From Leuconostoc kimchii IMSNU 11154 (GTDB taxonomy: Bacteria; Bacillota; Bacilli; Lactobacillales; Lactobacillaceae), in the NCBI RefSeq assembly GCF_000092505.1, contig NC_014136.1:1572501-1636500 (forward strand): DNA of 64,000 bases. The letters are read 5' to 3'. The notes below the pieces were generated by a model. The model was not told where the DNA came from, made no database searches, and saw only the letters and a program-made list of their open reading frames with translations. Numbering within the stretch: position 1 is the stretch's first letter; each line of letters starts with the position of its first letter. Of the stretch, positions 63,326 to 64,000 are shown piece after piece. The position numbers and the translations under genes are program-made.

Positions 63326-63343
63326 AAACTGTAAAGAATATAT

Positions 63344-63372
63344 GGAAACGCTAGGGCGTTTCCTTTTTTTTT
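63344..63372 (+). terminator. Terminator after recA
   Basis: GGAAACGC/GCGTTTCC with a 4-base loop and T9. Confidence 0.92.
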
Positions 63373-63380
63373 GTTACAAT
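63372..63380 (+). promoter_or_regulatory. Extended -10 promoter of the response regulator gene
   Basis: TGtTACAAT begins in the T-run of the recA terminator. The 5' UTR (about 50 bases) holds a 7-bp inverted repeat CACTTAA-N5-TTAAGTG (63410-63428) and a four-codon ORF starting at 63407 behind GGAGAGG. Confidence 0.5.
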
Positions 63381-63438
63381 GCAAGTAAATAAACATTTGG
63401 AGAGGAATGCACTTAAACTAATTAAGTGTATGAGGATC

Positions 63439-64000
63439 ATGGCAAAAATTTTAGTAGTGGATGATGAAACTTCAATTTCAACGTTGTTAAAATACAACTT
63501 AGAGCAAAATGGTTATACCGTAACCGTGGCAGCTGACGGTCAGACGGCCTATGAACTGATAGGCAAACAAAATTTTGATGCCATATTGCTTGATCTCATG
63601 TTGCCCGTGATGGATGGGATGACTGTTTTAAAAACGATACGTCAAGATAAAATCAGTACACCAGTGATACTGGTTACTGCAAAAGGTGATGAGTTTGACC
63701 GCGTATTTGGACTTGAATTAGGAGCTGATGACTATATCACAAAGCCGTTTAGTCCACGTGAAGTCATTGCGCGTCTGAAAGCTGTATTAAGGCGTTCGCA
63801 GGTTGATCATCATGAATCAGAACGAACAGATGCGATTAAAATTCAAAATCTAGTTATTGATGATAATAAAAAAGTCGTCACAAAAAATGATAAAATACTG
63901 ACTCTGACACCACGAGAATACGAACTATTGTTGTACTTTTCTCAAAGGGTTGGTCGTGTGATTGATCGTGAAACGATTTTAACAGCGGTATGGGGTTATG
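63439..64000 (+). CDS. PhoP-like response regulator, 3' end cut by window
   Basis: OmpR/PhoB-type two-component regulator; 187 residues visible before the window ends inside the winged-helix domain. Receiver: Asp8-Asp9, phospho-Asp52 (AILLDLMLP), Thr in 'ILVTAKGDEFD', Lys in 'DYITKPFSPRE'. The stretch 'FGLELGADDYITKPFSPREV' is close to PhoP of Bacillus as I recall it. The DNA-binding part starts at about 130 ('LTLTPREYELLLYFSQ'). Start ATG 63439 gives MAKILVVDDE; an in-frame ATG three codons earlier is possible. The sensor kinase probably follows outside. Confidence 0.9.
   Translation, partial: MAKILVVDDETSISTLLKYNLEQNGYTVTVAADGQTAYELIGKQNFDAILLDLMLPVMDGMTVLKTIRQDKISTPVILVTAKGDEFDRVFGLELGADDYITKPFSPREVIARLKAVLRRSQVDHHESERTDAIKIQNLVIDDNKKVVTKNDKILTLTPREYELLLYFSQRVGRVIDRETILTAVWGY

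Overview
The window reads as the chromosome of a low-GC lactic acid bacterium of the Leuconostoc/Weissella group (family Lactobacillaceae). The reasons are the gene order around recA, ffh and cdaA, the CIRCE, cre, LexA-type and T-box regulatory sites, and the close fit of the proteins to Lactobacillales families. The genus is an inference from gene content, not from a database search. I see no insertion sequences, prophage, CRISPR arrays, rRNA or tRNA genes.

Layout. 1-7580: a sortase-assembled pilus locus entered in mid-gene: VWA tip adhesin, minor pilin, major pilin, and two class C sortases that both carry an extra pilin-like (CnaB) domain behind their second membrane segment. 7710-15423: recG, mutS-mutL, a DUF1456 protein and ndk. 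15524-21839: murB, a Na+/H+ antiporter, and cdaA-cdaR-glmM (c-di-AMP synthesis and cell-wall precursor supply). 21926-29619: rnc-smc-ftsY-ylxM-ffh plus an overlapping 59-codon membrane-protein gene; ftsY holds a 38-unit hexanucleotide array that encodes a Thr-Glu tract. 29680-30483: a HAD phosphatase. 30600-36606: a cre-controlled cellobiose/beta-glucoside PTS operon with its own PRD regulator and an unrecognised membrane protein. 36668-45304: a complete histidine pathway. A PHP-type histidinol phosphatase has its own promoter, followed by a His T-box and hisZG(fused)-D-B-H-A-F-I-E-C. 45611-48736: purA behind a structured leader that can pair with its own ribosome binding site, a permuted NlpC/P60-like hydrolase and, on the minus strand, a DUF2075 helicase-like protein. 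48868-51275: a Clp ATPase and a divergent 57-aa protein sharing one perfect CIRCE. 51377-56428: mreBCD, then a tandem T-box controlling an amino-acid (probably histidine) ABC transporter. 56570-62044: cls, two M16 peptidase-family proteins, rodZ-like and pgsA. 62177-63325: recA behind a LexA-type box. 63439-end: a PhoP-like response regulator cut by the window edge.

How the parts work together. The his operon and the ABC transporter both have T-boxes with the same apparent CAC specifier context, which links histidine synthesis and uptake to tRNA-His charging. The rnc-ffh block supplies RNA processing, chromosome condensation and SRP-dependent secretion. The cell-envelope genes (murB, cdaA-glmM, mreBCD, cls, rodZ, pgsA) are spread over several units. 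Many promoters here are of the extended -10 type (TGnTAnAAT); two of them lie so close to the start codon that leaderless mRNAs are predicted.

The most unusual features are the CnaB-tailed sortases, the purA leader RNA, the second T-box core without a stem I, the HisZ-HisG fusion and the FtsY repeat. All functions are inferred from sequence reading alone.
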